A DNA stretch of 64,000 nt from Pontibacterium sp964228735 (GTDB lineage Bacteria > Pseudomonadota > Gammaproteobacteria > Pseudomonadales > Balneatricaceae): NCBI RefSeq assembly GCF_964228735.1, contig NZ_CAXRBQ010000106.1:1-64000 (forward strand). The letters are read 5' to 3'. A program made the position numbers and the translations under genes. Shown piece by piece: positions 9,050-18,569 of this stretch. The notes beneath the pieces are model-generated. The model was not told the origin of the DNA, searched no databases, and worked only from the letters and a program-made list of their open reading frames with translations. Every line of letters starts with the position of its first letter. Within the stretch, counting starts at the first letter, position 1.

Positions 9050-9066
9050 ATGTGCCCACCGCACAT
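9050..9066 (-). promoter_or_regulatory. Hairpin just ahead of the btuB ribosome-binding site
   Basis: Arms ATGTGC and GCACAT enclose a five-base loop and end about eleven bases before the GAGGGG of btuB. Its position between the riboswitch aptamer and the start codon fits an expression platform that controls translation. The in-frame ATG at 9066 lies inside it and is not the preferred start. Confidence 0.5.
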
Positions 9067-9078
9067 GGTCTGAATATG

Positions 9079-9272
9079 AGGTTACTGGTCGGTCTCCGGG
9101 CTTACGACCTGCATCAATGGATGCAGGCAACAGCACCTTCCCAGATCCGAAAATCCAGTGGTATCCAGCTGTTGTTATGGTCGTTTACCGTTGCGGGGGC
9201 AGCGTTGGACTTGCACCAACTTCCCGATTCTCCCAACTGTTGGTCCGTCAATGTGCGGGCACCAGTAACAGG
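9079..9272 (-). promoter_or_regulatory. Cobalamin riboswitch upstream of btuB
   Basis: Read on the minus strand, this region has the standard order of an AdoCbl-type riboswitch: TGTTACTGGTGCCCGC near the 5' end, GGTGCAAGTCC, the highly conserved CTGCCCCCGCAACGG core, and the B12 box AAGCCCGGAGACCGACC. A final GTTACTGGTC-type pairing partner closes the aptamer. It is expected to lower btuB (and perhaps pduO) expression when cobalamin is plentiful. Boundaries are approximate. Confidence 0.95.
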
Positions 9273-9354
9273 CGGCGCTAGTGTAGGCATTGCGGCGCTG
9301 GCGAGCAATTGAAACTGGATCAGTTAACTATGAAGTTTATTCAAGAACTAGCAA

Positions 9355-10266
9355 TTACTTGGTTGTTTCTTTCAAGTGTTCGTACAGTTTCTGGTTTTCT
9401 GGCAGCGTCAGTCCGGCCTGTTTGGCCTTCTGGAGAAGGTAACCGGTGATGTAGTCCAACTCCGTTTTTCGCTGATGCCGTACATCCTGCAGCATTGAGG
9501 AGAAGTTGGCGCCGGTTGCACGGGCCACCGATTCAGCCTGTTGGATCGCCGGGCCATCAAACAGCTGCAGATTGAGCTGCTGGCACAGTTGGTCGATCTC
9601 AGCGCAGACACGGCTCATATGCTGAAACTTTTCCGGATCTTCCGTCAGTTCACCGTTTCGGCAGTCGTAGAAGGCGGTCAACGGGTTGATCGCGCAGTTG
9701 ATGGCCAGCTTACGCCACAGGCTCAGTTCGATCTGCTCGTCAGCAACCAGCGTCAGGTCTGAGGGGGTTAACTCTGGCGGGATGGCCGGTAACGCTGTCG
9801 TTGCCTGCGAAAGTGGACCTGCCTTGGTTTCACCGCTGCCGGCAAACACCACATGGAAGGGGGCTTTCAGCCAGGCACCGTCGGTGGTGGACGCCGCCCA
9901 GACGTTGATGGGTGCAAGGCGGGTTGCTGCTTCCTGTTGGGCGCCCATACCGTTCTGCATCACTACAACACAGGCATCCTGTCTTATCTGACTGGCAACG
10001 GGCTCGAGGGCGGGCAGGGTGTCGTAGGCCTTGGTGGTTATCAACAGGTTGCTGATCGGGCCGCAGTTGTCGGGTAGGCATGCGTCTACTGGATAATAAT
10101 GATGCGTATCTTCGCTTTCCAGTACGACCGCACCTTTAGCATTAAAGGTATCCAAACGTTCAGGGCTACGGAGGATCAGGGTTACCTGGTGACCTGCTTT
10201 GGCCAGGTGTGCTGCCCACAGGCAACCAATCGAACCTGCGCCAAGAATATGCCAGTGTGCTGCCAT
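9355..10266 (-). CDS. panE: 2-dehydropantoate 2-reductase (ketopantoate reductase) family protein
   Basis: A 303-residue protein with an N-terminal Rossmann motif HILGAGSIGCLWAAHLA for NADP(H). The central segment LLITTKAYDT and a C-terminal helical domain (LWRKLAINCAINPLTA) hold the conserved lysine and asparagine of ApbA/PanE enzymes. It probably reduces ketopantoate to pantoate for coenzyme A synthesis. Paralogues of this family with other substrates exist, and no other pantothenate gene is nearby, so the precise substrate is inferred. It is divergent from yajQ. Confidence 0.85.
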   Translation of the reverse strand: MAAHWHILGAGSIGCLWAAHLAKAGHQVTLILRSPERLDTFNAKGAVVLESEDTHHYYPVDACLPDNCGPISNLLITTKAYDTLPALEPVASQIRQDACVVVMQNGMGAQQEAATRLAPINVWAASTTDGAWLKAPFHVVFAGSGETKAGPLSQATTALPAIPPELTPSDLTLVADEQIELSLWRKLAINCAINPLTAFYDCRNGELTEDPEKFQHMSRVCAEIDQLCQQLNLQLFDGPAIQQAESVARATGANFSSMLQDVRHQRKTELDYITGYLLQKAKQAGLTLPENQKLYEHLKETTK

Positions 10267-10392
10267 TGATCTGATCCTTTCTAGATGTGGAGAGTAAACA
10301 GTCGCTAATGATAACTATCTGAGTCTTTGGGTGAAATGGCTTGTGGCCTCATATAAAATTCATGCATTACACAAGAATTTCAGGAGCAATCG

Positions 10393-10878
10393 ATGCCATC
10401 TTTTGACGTTGTATCCGAGCTGGATACCCACGAACTGACCAACGCTGTAGACCAGGCCAACCGCGAAATCGACAAGCGTTACGACTTCAAAGGTGTTGAT
10501 GCCAAGTTTGAACTGAATGACGACTCCATCGTGATGACCGCTGAGGTGGACTTTCAGCTGCAGCAGATGATGGATGTTCTGCGTACCAAAATGGTGGCGC
10601 GTAAGATTGATGTGCGCTGCATGGACGTGAAAGACCCGGAAATGGCAAATATGCGTGCCCGCCAGACCATTGTTCTGAAGCAGGGCCTGGACCAGCCAAC
10701 GGCGAAAAAGATCACCAAGATGATCAAGGAAGATAAAAAGCTGAAGGTACAGACCCAGGTACAGGGTGAGCAGGTACGTGTAACCGGTAAGAAGCGTGAT
10801 GATCTGCAGGCGGTTATCGCAATGCTGCGTGAAGCCGAACTGGAAATTCCACTGCAGTTCAACAACTTCCGCGACTGA
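10393..10878 (+). CDS. yajQ: YajQ family nucleotide-binding protein
   Basis: A 161-residue protein of exact family length, beginning PSFDVVSELDTHELTNAVDQ-like and containing the RYDFKG motif near residue 30. YajQ proteins bind nucleotides, and members in Xanthomonas and Pseudomonas bind c-di-GMP and act with transcription regulators; that function is family knowledge. A ribosome-binding site CAGGAG lies nine bases before the ATG. The gene stands alone between the divergent panE-like gene and the AmpG-type permease. Confidence 0.93.
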   Translation: MPSFDVVSELDTHELTNAVDQANREIDKRYDFKGVDAKFELNDDSIVMTAEVDFQLQQMMDVLRTKMVARKIDVRCMDVKDPEMANMRARQTIVLKQGLDQPTAKKITKMIKEDKKLKVQTQVQGEQVRVTGKKRDDLQAVIAMLREAELEIPLQFNNFRD

Positions 10879-10928
10879 TTGTGGTCACATCACAAGAACC
10901 TGTCATTGATTGAATCAGGGAGCTACCT

Positions 10929-12512
10929 ATGCAGGGGCCTCAAGCCAGCTGGCGTGAATCGCTTGGGGCTTTTTTTCACCCTCGGGTGATTGTGATGTTG
11001 TTGTTGGGATTCTCCGCCGGAATCCCAATCCTTCTTATATTCTCCTCCCTTTCCCTGTGGCTGCGAGAAGCGGGTATTGAGCGTGCCGCGATCACCTTCT
11101 TCAGTTGGGCCGCACTGGGTTACTCTTTTAAGTTTGTTTGGGCGCCGTTGGTGGATCAGCTTCCCGTGCCCTGGCTCTCCCGCGCTCTGGGTCGTCGACG
11201 CAGTTGGTTGCTGCTGGCACAGCTAGCGATCATTGCTGCGATTGGGGGGATGGCGAGCATTGATCCAGCGCTTGGGGAGGGCAGCCAGACTGCCATGGCG
11301 TTGGCGGCAGTTGCGCTGGGTTTTTCGTCGGCCACGCAGGATATCGTGATCGACGCCTACCGTATCGAGGCGGCTGATACCCGATTGCAGAGTATGATGT
11401 CGGCGGCCTATATCGCCGGTTACCGCGTGGCAATGGTGGTGGCGGGTGCCGGAGCTTTGGTGTTGGCTGCTGGTTTTGGTACCGAATTGGGTAACTATCA
11501 GTACGCTGCCTGGAGCAGCACCTACTGGATTATGGCTGCAGTGATGCTGGTGGGGGTGTTCACCACCCTCAATATCCGGGAACCTGAAGTCAGTGCACAG
11601 CGCAGCTATAACCACAGCGCCGTCGAATATGGCCGCTTTGTTGTACTGTTTGCCTTGGCGCTGGTCGGTTTTATCCTCTGCTTCTACTTCACCTCTGAGC
11701 CCGCACGCGAACTGAAAAAGGCACTGGCTGAGCTATTGGGTAACCATGCGTTGGGTTCTTTCCTGATTGAAGCGTTGCGCCTTGGTTTGGCTGCGTGTGT
11801 GAGTTTTATCCTGGCCCGGGCGTTGTTAAAAACCGGACTGGTTGAACGCTCGATGGTGGATGAAACTTACGTCGCGCCGGTACGTGATTTCTTTGATCGT
11901 TATGGTGTAAAAGCGGCCCTGTATCTGTTGTTGCTGGTGGGCAGTTACCGTATATCCGATATCGTCTTGGGTGTGATCTCCAACGTGTTTTATCTGGATA
12001 TGGGCTTCAGCAAAGAGGAGATCGCTACCGCGGTTAAAACCTTTGGTGTAGTGATGGCGATTGTGGGTGGCTTTCTGGGCGGTCTGTTGGCCATGCGCTG
12101 GGGGGTGTTGCGTATTCTCTTCCTAGGAGCGCTGCTGTCGGCGGCAACCAATCTGCTGTTTATGATTCTGGCGGATAAAGGTGCTGACCTACTCTGGCTG
12201 TATATTGTGGTGGCAGCGGATAACCTGTCGGCAGGGCTTGCTGGCGCGGCCTTCGTGGCATTCCTCTCCAGCCTGACCAGTATCTCGTTTACAGCGATGC
12301 AATACGCAATTTTCAGCTCGTTAATGACGCTGCTGCCCAAGGTTCTGGGTGGTTACTCCGGCTCCATCGTGGATAGCGTCGGTTACGACTGGTTCTTTAT
12401 CTTTACCGCACTGATTGGTTTGCCGGTGTTGGTGCTGATTGTGATGGCGCAGCGTTGGCTGGGGTTTGAAGAGCCAGAAGCCGTTAGTACTGAAAAGGCT
12501 GATTCTGTGTAG
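10929..12512 (+). CDS. ampG: AmpG-type muropeptide MFS permease
   Basis: A 527-residue transporter of the AmpG branch of the major facilitator superfamily. It has the N-terminal FSAGIPILLIFSSLSLWL, the LGRRRSWLL loop and ALGFSSATQDIVIDAYRIE, which are AmpG signatures. About fourteen membrane segments are expected. AmpG brings anhydromuropeptides from the periplasm into the cytoplasm for cell-wall recycling and beta-lactamase signalling. No ampC/ampR/ampD lies here. Its TAG stop at 12510-12512 lies inside the first arm of a palindromic repeat, so the last residues may have been set by that element. Confidence 0.9.
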   Translation: MQGPQASWRESLGAFFHPRVIVMLLLGFSAGIPILLIFSSLSLWLREAGIERAAITFFSWAALGYSFKFVWAPLVDQLPVPWLSRALGRRRSWLLLAQLAIIAAIGGMASIDPALGEGSQTAMALAAVALGFSSATQDIVIDAYRIEAADTRLQSMMSAAYIAGYRVAMVVAGAGALVLAAGFGTELGNYQYAAWSSTYWIMAAVMLVGVFTTLNIREPEVSAQRSYNHSAVEYGRFVVLFALALVGFILCFYFTSEPARELKKALAELLGNHALGSFLIEALRLGLAACVSFILARALLKTGLVERSMVDETYVAPVRDFFDRYGVKAALYLLLLVGSYRISDIVLGVISNVFYLDMGFSKEEIATAVKTFGVVMAIVGGFLGGLLAMRWGVLRILFLGALLSAATNLLFMILADKGADLLWLYIVVAADNLSAGLAGAAFVAFLSSLTSISFTAMQYAIFSSLMTLLPKVLGGYSGSIVDSVGYDWFFIFTALIGLPVLVLIVMAQRWLGFEEPEAVSTEKADSV

Positions 12513-12594
12513 GTTGGGTCGAGGCGTAGCCGACACCCAACACCACTGCGTGATCGAAGAATTGCTGGGTGTCGCTTTACTCGACCCAACCTAC
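12509..12594. repeat. Long inverted repeat, REP/MITE-like, overlapping the ampG stop codon
   Basis: The element begins GTAGGTTGGGTCGAG and ends CTCGACCCAACCTAC, with further complementary blocks GACACCCA and TGGGTGTC inside and a roughly 24-base central spacer. It is bounded by the terminal GTAGG/CCTAC pairs, has no coding potential and looks like a mobile palindromic repeat. Its first arm supplies the ampG stop codon. Confidence 0.8.
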
Positions 12595-12601
12595 CTAAAA
12601 C

Positions 12602-12631
12602 AAAAAAACCGGCCAATTGGCCGGTTTTTTT
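12602..12631. terminator. Bidirectional terminator between ampG and fabG-type gene
   Basis: A perfect stem ACCGGCC / GGCCGGT around an AATT centre is flanked by seven A and seven T. It can end both the plus-strand ampG transcript and the convergent minus-strand reductase transcript. Confidence 0.92.
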
Positions 12632-12652
12632 AGAAGGAGACAGTTCGAAGGA

Positions 12653-13420
12653 TTAGATGCGCAGTGCGCCGTCTACTTCGATGCAGCGACCGTTTACGTA
12701 GTCGTTTTCCAGGATAAAGGAAACGGTACGTGCGATCTCTTCAGGTTTACCCAGACGCTTAGCAGGAATGCCCGCAGCGATCTTGTCCAGTGCTTCCGGT
12801 TTCATGCTCATTACCATCTCGGTACCGATGTAGCCCGGTGCGATGGATGCTGCACGGATACCGTAGCGCGCCAGTTCTTTCGCCCAGGTTACAGCCATCG
12901 CTTCTACGCCTGCTTTAGTCGCGGTGTAGTTGGTCTGGCCCATGTTGCCGTGACGGGAGATGGAAGAGATGTTGATGATGCAACCTTCAACACCCAGGTC
13001 GATCATCTGAGCTGCGGCTTCACGAGCACACAGGAAGGTACCGGTCAGGTTAACATCCATCACCAGGTTCCACTGGTCCATGCTCATCTTGCTTTTAACT
13101 TTGCCAGTCTCACGGTCAACCTTCAGGAACAGGCCATCGCGGGTAACACCGGCGTTGTTTACAACACCGTTAAGTGTGCCGAAGTCGGCAACCACATCCT
13201 GGAACAGTTTTTCTACATCTGCTTCGTCCGCAACGTTACAGATATAGCCGCGTGCTTCCACGCCTTTTTCCATGCAAAGACCGACAGTCTCGTCGATAGC
13301 TTCCTGACTCAGGTCAGCCAGTGCCAGCTTTACACCCTTACCAGCGAGTTCCAGTGCCATTGCGCGACCCAGACCGCGACCACCGCCAGTAATAACAATA
13401 ACTTTATCTTTCAGTTCCAT
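12653..13420 (-). CDS. FabG-type short-chain dehydrogenase/reductase
   Basis: A 255-residue classical SDR. The NAD(P)-binding motif TGGGRGLGRA is at residues 11-20, NNAG at 88-91, and the catalytic residues are N124, S152, Y165 and K169. Best match is 3-oxoacyl-ACP reductase or acetoacetyl-CoA reductase. Compared with standard FabG there is an insertion of about ten residues (95-113) after VTRDGL, seen in some paralogues. It is not in a fab cluster, so I leave the symbol empty; it may be an accessory ketoreductase or a PHB-type enzyme. A palindrome CTTTTG-CA-CAAAAG lies in its promoter region. Confidence 0.9.
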   Translation of the reverse strand: MELKDKVIVITGGGRGLGRAMALELAGKGVKLALADLSQEAIDETVGLCMEKGVEARGYICNVADEADVEKLFQDVVADFGTLNGVVNNAGVTRDGLFLKVDRETGKVKSKMSMDQWNLVMDVNLTGTFLCAREAAAQMIDLGVEGCIINISSISRHGNMGQTNYTATKAGVEAMAVTWAKELARYGIRAASIAPGYIGTEMVMSMKPEALDKIAAGIPAKRLGKPEEIARTVSFILENDYVNGRCIEVDGALRI

Positions 13421-13852
13421 CGTGGGGTTACCTTATTCTCGGTTAACTCTTTTTTATTGTGCGTTGCGTCATTTTGCGTACGGAAACGTTATATCGCTTT
13501 TGCACAAAAGTCTAGAATCTGCACAGTTAAAATTAGGCGCTTTCCCGTATTTTTCAATCGCAAAGCCGCATGGTGTCGTTTGTTGCGGCTGCTAAGATTA
13601 TGAAATTAATGGCTTTTTGCAGTTGCGTGAATTTTTTGTGCAGGTGCAGCGTGCATGAATTTTTATCCCAAAGTAGGGGGTGAAAAATGGGCATTTAACC
13701 CCATATAAAAGTACTAATGGCGGGGGAGAACAAAACGTTGCCGGACTGGGGTAGGAGGCTTGGTCTACAGGTTTCTATAGTACTGCCCGATAAGGGTGAA
13801 ACCCGTTATAGTCTGGTGGTCCCGTCTATCTGATTGTATCCAGAGGTTATGA
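13421..13852. other. Long intergenic region between fabG-type gene and fxsA
   Basis: The 432 bases carry divergent promoters. On the minus side a TATAAC-like -10 box near 13487 follows the palindrome at 13497-13510. On the plus side TATAGT near 13775 or TTATAGT near 13807 could serve fxsA. A hairpin with arms AGCCGCA and TGCGGCT lies near 13563-13591. I cannot assign an RNA gene. Confidence 0.4.
13497..13510. promoter_or_regulatory. Palindrome CTTTTG-CA-CAAAAG in the fabG-type promoter region
   Basis: Six-base perfect arms are separated by two bases. On the minus strand it sits just upstream of a TATAAC-like -10 box, so a regulator bound here could control the reductase gene. The binding protein is unknown. 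Confidence 0.4.
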
Positions 13853-14404
13853 ATGCGGTTTCTTTTTCTTCTCTTCATCATTGTCCCGATCATTGAGATC
13901 ACACTGCTGATTCAGGTAGGTCAGGCGATTGGCGCCTGGTATACCGTTGGTTTGGTGCTGCTGTCTGCGTTTATTGGTGTAAATATGCTGCGCTATCAGA
14001 GTGTATCTACCTTGGCGCGAGCCCAGCAGCGCGCTAATCAGGGGGAAATCCCAGGGCGGGAGATGGTCGAAGGGATTGTGCTGGCGGTCGGTGGTGCCCT
14101 GCTTGTAACGCCGGGTTTTGTGACCGACGTGATCGGTTTCTGTTGTCTGATCCCTTATACGCGCCAGGCATTTGCAAATGCGATGATCAGTCGATTTACA
14201 GTTGTAGCGATGAACAGCCGTCAGGCTTCGTTTGAGAGCACGTTCGGCGGCCCGGGTTTTGATCCGTCGTCTCCGGAAGGGTTTGAGTCTAAAGAGCAAT
14301 CCCAGCAGGAAGGTGCCCACTACGCGGATTCTCCGTTCCGTAAAGATAAGCCGCAGTCACACGGTGGTGATGTGATCGACGGTGAATATCAGCGCAAAGA
14401 GTAA
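13853..14404 (+). CDS. fxsA: FxsA family inner-membrane protein
   Basis: A 183-residue membrane protein. The N-terminal 120 residues match FxsA: FIIVPIIEITLLIQVGQAIG, a second segment VGLVLLSAFIGVNMLRYQ, and VGGALLVTPGFVTDVIGF. The C-terminal 60 residues are hydrophilic and low in complexity. In E. coli FxsA relieves F-plasmid exclusion of phage T7; its normal role is unclear. Placement just upstream of groES is common in gammaproteobacteria. Confidence 0.92.
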   Translation: MRFLFLLFIIVPIIEITLLIQVGQAIGAWYTVGLVLLSAFIGVNMLRYQSVSTLARAQQRANQGEIPGREMVEGIVLAVGGALLVTPGFVTDVIGFCCLIPYTRQAFANAMISRFTVVAMNSRQASFESTFGGPGFDPSSPEGFESKEQSQQEGAHYADSPFRKDKPQSHGGDVIDGEYQRKE

Positions 14405-14436
14405 TAGAAAAAAATCAAAAAATTTTGCGGTGGGGT

Positions 14437-14464
14437 GTTGAAAACAGTTTTGACGGCCCCATCT
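14437..14464 (+). promoter_or_regulatory. Sigma32-type heat-shock promoter of groES-groEL
   Basis: A -35 element GTTGAAAA (14437-14444) and a -10 element CCCCATCT (14457-14464) are separated by a heat-shock length spacer (13 bases between TTGAAA and CCCCAT). Both closely match the sigma32 consensus. Just downstream, ACGGAA and TTCCGT (near 14480-14496) can form a small hairpin in the leader. Confidence 0.85.
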
Positions 14465-14555
14465 TTGAAACAACCGATACGGAACGGTATTCCGTTTCGA
14501 TACAAAACAACTAATTCAATTGTTTTTCGATCAGTTAGATCAGGAGAATGAACTA

Positions 14556-14849
14556 ATGAAAATCCGTCCACTTCACGACCGTGTTGTTATCCGTCGTAGC
14601 GAGGAAGAAGCGACCACAGCGGGTGGCATCGTACTGCCAGGTGCAGCAGCAGAGAAGCCTAACCAGGGTGAAGTTGTTGCAGTAGGTACAGGCCGTGTCC
14701 TGAATAGCGGTGACGTACAGCCACTGACCGTTAAAGTGGGTGACAAAGTTCTGTTCGGTGCTTACGCAGGCTCCAATACCATCAAAGTTGAAGGTGAAGA
14801 GCTGCTGATCATGACCGAAGGCGAAATCTACGGCGTACTGGAAGACTAA
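14556..14849 (+). CDS. groES: Co-chaperonin GroES
   Basis: 97 residues, normal for the family, starting MKIRPLHDRVVIRR. The mobile loop is EEEATTAGGIVLPGAA (about residues 15-30). The ATG at 14556 is chosen because CAGGAG lies nine bases upstream and it gives the conserved N-terminus; a longer in-frame start at 14520 does not. GroES caps GroEL during folding of cytoplasmic proteins. Confidence 0.98.
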   Translation: MKIRPLHDRVVIRRSEEEATTAGGIVLPGAAAEKPNQGEVVAVGTGRVLNSGDVQPLTVKVGDKVLFGAYAGSNTIKVEGEELLIMTEGEIYGVLED

Positions 14850-14910
14850 TCGTCTCCATCTTTATTTGTCGTTTTTTTAAGAATTTATCGATTACAGGAT
14901 TATTTGAATC

Positions 14911-16560
<1,650 letters not shown>

Positions 16561-16585
16561 TCATCCCCCACGACACTTATGTCAG

Positions 16586-16614
16586 AAAAAGCCCGGCTTG
16601 TGCCGGGCTTTTTT
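16586..16614 (+). terminator. groESL rho-independent terminator
   Basis: Stem AAGCCCGGC / GCCGGGCTT with a short loop and a run of six T. It is followed by GTGTCTG, the same tail seen after two other terminators in the window. Confidence 0.93.
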
Positions 16615-16663
16615 GTGTCTGGAGGAAATGTAGAAACTCAGCGCTGATAGGGGGTGTAGCCTG

Positions 16664-16704
16664 ATACGTATCGTGTATACAGATTCTCTATACGCGATAC
16701 GTAT
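16664..16704. repeat. 41-base inverted repeat upstream of dppA
   Basis: Arms ATACGTATCGTGTATA and TATACGCGATACGTAT are complementary over 16 bases with a single G-T wobble and are separated by nine bases. It lies between the groEL terminator and dppA, about 110 bases before the dppA start. It may be a large operator or a palindromic repeat element. Confidence 0.75.
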
Positions 16705-16769
16705 AGCCCTTTCCGTAATTCCGATTGGTGTCGTATTGGCCATCATTTAGTCTGTTTCTTGAACCTTAA

Positions 16770-16785
16770 TTGAGTAATCACTCAA
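16770..16785. promoter_or_regulatory. Small palindrome TTGAGT-AATC-ACTCAA before dppA
   Basis: Perfect six-base arms with a four-base spacer lie 31 bases before the dppA start, in the likely leader or promoter-proximal zone. It could be an operator or a short RNA hairpin. Confidence 0.45.
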
Positions 16786-16816
16786 CCCTAAGAAGAACAA
16801 ACAAGGGACACACAAA

Positions 16817-18373
16817 ATGAAAAAGACCGCTTCGATTCTCGCCGGAGCCATGTTGAGCTTGGGTCTTATGACCGGGGCACAGGCCGCAACCCTGAAAATG
16901 GCATACGATGCCGATCCGGTTTCCCTCGATCCTCACGAACAGTTGTCCGGTGGTACCCTGCAGCTGTCCCACATGACGTTTGACCCGCTGGTACGCTGGA
17001 CCCGTGATCTGGGCTTCGAGCCACGCCTGGCTGAAAAGTGGGAGCGTGTTGATGATCTGACGATGCGTTTCCACCTGCGTAAAGGTGTGAAATTCCACAG
17101 CGGTAACGACTTTACCGCACAAGACGTTGCCTTCACTTTCGAGCGTCTGCGCAACTCTGCTGACTTCAAGGCGGTTTTCTCGCCGTTCAAAGAGATCAAG
17201 GTTGTTGATGAACACACCATTGATCTGGTGACCAATCAGCCGTTTCCGCTGGTGCTGAACAACGCAACTTACCTGTTCCCAATGGATAGCAAGTTCTACA
17301 CCGGTACCGATGAAAACGGTAACGCCAAGGACATGCTGGTGAAGCACGGTAACTCCTTTGCATCCCGCAACATCTCCGGTACCGGTCCTTACACTGTGAG
17401 CTACCGCGAGCAGGGTGTGAAAGTTGAATTCGCACGTAACATGGATTACTGGGATAAGTCCTCCCCAGGTAACGTTGAAAAGATCGTGCTGACGCCGATC
17501 AAAGAAGCCCCAACCCGTGTCGCTGCACTGCTGTCCGGTGACGTGGACTTCATCGCACCGGTACCACCAACCGACCACAAGCGTATCGGTAGTTCCAAGA
17601 AAGTGGACCTGGTAACCATGGGCGGGACCCGTGTAATCACCTTCCAGATGAACCAGGAGCGCGTTGAAGCGTTCAAGGATGCACGTGTACGCCAGGCGAT
17701 CGCTTACGCGATCAACCAGGAAGGTATCGTGAAGAAGATCATGAAAGGCTTCGCGACCCCGGCGGCACAGTTCTCTCCTAAGGGTTACCTGGGTTACAAC
17801 GAAGCGCTGACTCCACGTTACGATGTGAAGAAAGCGAAACAGCTGATGAAAGAAGCCGGTTACGAGAAAGGCTTCAGCATCACCATGATGGCGCCAAACA
17901 ACCGCTACGTGAACGATGCGAAGATCGCTCAGGCTGTGGCTTCCATGCTGTCTAAGATCAACATCAAGGTTGACCTGAAGACCATGCCTAAAGCGCAATA
18001 CTGGCCGGAGTTCGATGCTCGTGCGGCTGACATGATGATGATCGGCTGGCATGCGGATACCGAAGACTCCAACAACTTCTTCGAATTCCTGTCTACTTGC
18101 CCGAACAAGGACAGCGGTGCTGGCCAGTACAACAGCGGCAACTACTGTAACCCTAAAGTAGATGCGATGGTTGCACAGGCAAACGCTGAAACTGATCCGG
18201 CAAAACGTGCTGAGATCATGCAGGGCATCGAGAAGATCATTTACGACGAAGCGGGTTTCATCCCTCTGCACTGGCAGAACCTGGCGTGGGCTGCGAACAA
18301 AAACGTAGACCTGGAGCCTGTTCTGAACGTGATGAACTTCCCATACCTGGGTGACCTGGTCGTAAAAGACTGA
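16817..18373 (+). CDS. dppA: Dipeptide ABC transporter substrate-binding protein
   Basis: 518 residues with a signal peptide ending AQA near residue 24, then a family 5 solute-binding protein: mature start ATLKMAYDADPVSLDPHEQL, a central YWDKSSPGNVEKI and a C-terminal PLHWQNLAWAANKNV. Family 5 proteins bind di- and oligopeptides (also heme or nickel in some members). It heads the dppBCDF genes and is separated from them by a strong hairpin, which probably gives it higher expression than the membrane parts. AAGGGA lies eight bases before the ATG. Confidence 0.92.
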   Translation: MKKTASILAGAMLSLGLMTGAQAATLKMAYDADPVSLDPHEQLSGGTLQLSHMTFDPLVRWTRDLGFEPRLAEKWERVDDLTMRFHLRKGVKFHSGNDFTAQDVAFTFERLRNSADFKAVFSPFKEIKVVDEHTIDLVTNQPFPLVLNNATYLFPMDSKFYTGTDENGNAKDMLVKHGNSFASRNISGTGPYTVSYREQGVKVEFARNMDYWDKSSPGNVEKIVLTPIKEAPTRVAALLSGDVDFIAPVPPTDHKRIGSSKKVDLVTMGGTRVITFQMNQERVEAFKDARVRQAIAYAINQEGIVKKIMKGFATPAAQFSPKGYLGYNEALTPRYDVKKAKQLMKEAGYEKGFSITMMAPNNRYVNDAKIAQAVASMLSKINIKVDLKTMPKAQYWPEFDARAADMMMIGWHADTEDSNNFFEFLSTCPNKDSGAGQYNSGNYCNPKVDAMVAQANAETDPAKRAEIMQGIEKIIYDEAGFIPLHWQNLAWAANKNVDLEPVLNVMNFPYLGDLVVKD

Positions 18374-18403
18374 TTGCAGGTAGACCGAGTCTTCGGTCAT
18401 GGT

Positions 18404-18435
18404 GACAACCCCCGTGCGGGGGTTGTCCTCTTTTT
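18404..18435 (+). terminator. Internal terminator/attenuator between dppA and dppB
   Basis: Perfect ten-base arms GACAACCCCC and GGGGGTTGTC surround GTGC and are followed by CTCTTTTT. A smaller hairpin (GACCGA / TCGGTC, near 18383-18398) precedes it. Partial termination would give excess binding protein over permease. Confidence 0.88.
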
Positions 18436-18569
18436 CCAAGCTTCTGCCTGTGGTTGGGGGATAGCGACCCTGACCGCCTGTGGATACACTCCACACATTG
18501 CATTCGCTACATAACTCAAAGAATAAAAGTCCGTTCAGGGAAGTGCGGGCGCATCAAGGCTGAAATACC

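Noticed and set aside
12617..13603. 328-codon plus-strand frame over the fabG-type gene
   Set aside because: It is antisense to an SDR with all catalytic residues and runs through its promoter.
16778..18496. 572-codon open frame on the minus strand across dppA
   Set aside because: It mirrors the biased codons of dppA, which has a signal peptide, a ribosome-binding site and full family similarity on the plus strand.
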